In this document: in pieces, positions 62,884 through 64,000 of the stretch | How the letters are laid out: every line of letters begins with the position of its first letter | Numbering within the stretch: position 1 is the first letter of the stretch | Source of the DNA: Erythrobacter crassostreae | Lineage (GTDB): Bacteria; Pseudomonadota; Alphaproteobacteria; Sphingomonadales; Sphingomonadaceae | Direction of reading: 5' to 3' | Assembly (NCBI RefSeq): GCF_019204045.1 | Contig: NZ_JAGSPC010000001.1 | Coordinates: 1-64,000, forward strand | Length of the DNA: 64,000 bases | The notes under the pieces: model-generated | What the model saw: only the letters and a program-made list of their open reading frames with translations | What the model was told of the DNA's origin: nothing | Database searches by the model: none | Program-made: the position numbers and the translations under genes

Positions 62884-64000
62884 TTAATAACCGCTCATTT
62901 CTGCAACGCGATTGGCGTGGAAATACGCATCGCCGAGGAATTCCTGCAAAGCGCGGTCGCGCTTCATATAGAGGCCAATGTCGTATTCATCGGTCATGCC
63001 GACGCCGCCGTGCATCTGGACGCCTTCTTTCACGGCTAGGCCTGCGGTCTTCGCGACCTTGGCTTTCGCAACCGAGCTCATCAGCTCGGCTTTCTCGCTG
63101 CCGCCGTCGAGCAATTGCTGGGCCTTAATGACAGCAGCGCGGGCGATTTCGACCTCGGAATAGAGGTGCGAGGCGCGGTGCTGGAGGGCCTGAAACTCGC
63201 CAATCAGCTTGCCGAATTGCTTGCGCTGTTTGAGGTAGTCGACAGTGATATCCATCGCTCCGCTCGCAACGCCAACGCCTTCGGCAGCTGCACCGATACG
63301 GCCTGCGGTGAGCATGGCGTTGAGCACTTCGCGCCCGCCATCGACTTCGCCGATGACCGCGTCACCATCCAGTTCGACACCGTCAAACTTGGTGTGGGTC
63401 GCCACCGAGCTGTCAACGAGGCGCACCGAATCGTGGCTCATATTCGCTGCATCTTTCGGCACGGCGAAAAGGGTGATGCCGTCTTCGTCTTCGTCCGATC
63501 CGCTGGTGCGCGCCGCGACGACAAGCATATCCGCGCTCGCGCCTTGGATGACAAAGCTTTTGGAGCCGCTGAGTTTGAACCCGTTGCCGGATTTTTCCGC
63601 TTTTGTGGTGATGCGGCTTGGGCGGTGCTTCGGCGTCTCATCGATGGCGACGGCAAACACGCTATCCCCTTCGATCAAGCCCGGCAGATAACGGCCTTTG
63701 AGATCGTTCGAACCATGTTTCAGAGCCGTAGCGGCCAAGACGGAAGATGTCAGAAACGGCGACGGCGTGAGATTGCGGCCAATCTCTTCAAGCACAATGC
63801 CCGCTTCGACATGGCCCATGCCAAGCCCGCCATCGTCTTCACCGACAAGCATGCCGGTAAAGCCCATTTCGGCCATCTGCTTCCACAGTCCATGGCCAAA
63901 CCCGTCGGGGCAATCGCGGTCACGCCAATGGCGCAATTGGTCTTTGATGTTGCCTTGGTCGGCCATAAAACTGGTCGCGGTATCGGCCAGCATCGCCTGA
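62884..64000 (-). CDS. acyl-CoA dehydrogenase (5' end beyond the window)
   Basis: At least 371 residues. The reading frame remains open past the ATG at 63993 into codons for Gln-Ala at the window edge, and family members usually have about ten residues before MLADTATSF, so the true start lies outside. FAD-linked oxidation of an acyl-CoA is expected: AVPKDAAN, GRIGAAAEGVGVASGAMDIT, QRKQFGKLIGEFQALQH and GGVGMTDEYDIGLYMKRDR are characteristic. The substrate may be a steroid or medium-chain acyl-CoA; this cannot be decided here. Confidence 0.93.
   Translation of the reverse strand, partial: QAMLADTATSFMADQGNIKDQLRHWRDRDCPDGFGHGLWKQMAEMGFTGMLVGEDDGGLGMGHVEAGIVLEEIGRNLTPSPFLTSSVLAATALKHGSNDLKGRYLPGLIEGDSVFAVAIDETPKHRPSRITTKAEKSGNGFKLSGSKSFVIQGASADMLVVAARTSGSDEDEDGITLFAVPKDAANMSHDSVRLVDSSVATHTKFDGVELDGDAVIGEVDGGREVLNAMLTAGRIGAAAEGVGVASGAMDITVDYLKQRKQFGKLIGEFQALQHRASHLYSEVEIARAAVIKAQQLLDGGSEKAELMSSVAKAKVAKTAGLAVKEGVQMHGGVGMTDEYDIGLYMKRDRALQEFLGDAYFHANRVAEMSGY

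Overview
The window looks like chromosomal DNA of a marine alphaproteobacterium of the Sphingomonadales, most likely an Erythrobacteraceae member (Erythrobacter/Altererythrobacter-like). This is inferred from protein families (DUF3617, DUF547 and DUF1905 proteins, a large TonB receptor, an alphaproteobacterial SspB), from the his and tol gene orders, and from the many short ATGA gene overlaps. No rRNA or other species-level marker is present.

Region 1 (about 1-12.1 kb) is an accessory envelope island. A NarL/FixJ-type sensor kinase and response regulator sit among genes for exported proteins: a 1,179-residue PKD-repeat autotransporter, two lipoproteins, a pentapeptide/LprI protein, and a pair of paralogous secreted proteins that share a GKCY...CEN C-terminal domain. 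A 12-base dyad, CCACA-N2-TGTGG with small variations, lies in nearly every promoter region of the island, including that of the kinase-regulator operon, usually 50-70 bases before a start codon. I read this as an autoregulated two-component regulon with its operator. It is the strongest candidate for an undescribed system here.

Region 2 (12.5-23.9 kb) is a peptide/aspartate utilisation locus. It holds a divergent LysR regulator with a T-N11-A dyad, an exported S9 peptidase, a DUF819 membrane carrier, an S51 (aspartyl dipeptidase/cyanophycinase-type) peptidase, a TonB receptor, aspartate ammonia-lyase and a soluble chemoreceptor. Together they could import, cleave and deaminate Asp-containing peptides to fumarate and ammonia.

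Region 3 (24.1-29.3 kb) is a mobile-element-like block. One side has a ParB-domain DNA methyltransferase with two DUF5681 proteins. The other has DUF3489, DUF2924 and a large serine recombinase. A cluster of CCTGTT/AACAGG repeats follows, and the block abuts tRNA-Ser(GGA).

Region 4 (29.4-47.6 kb) is mostly housekeeping: a periplasmic cyclophilin, the (p)ppGpp enzyme Rsh, hemF, pdeM, infC (apparently starting at ATA), three tandem DUF547 proteins, a DASS carrier, a Cys/Met PLP enzyme with a Shine-Dalgarno-masking leader, and small oxidoreductase and J-domain genes.

Region 5 (47.6-56.9 kb) reads entirely on the minus strand: hisB-yciI-hisH-hisA-two small membrane proteins-hisF-hisE-hit, then ybgC-tolQ-tolR-tolA-tolB-pal. 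Three copies of a GC-rich intergenic repeat are scattered through it, one of them between tolQ and tolR.

Region 6 (57-64 kb) carries sspB, gmk, an Nramp-related carrier lacking the metal-ligand motifs paired with uxuA (mannonate dehydratase), a secreted protein, an SDR, and an acyl-CoA dehydrogenase cut by the window edge.
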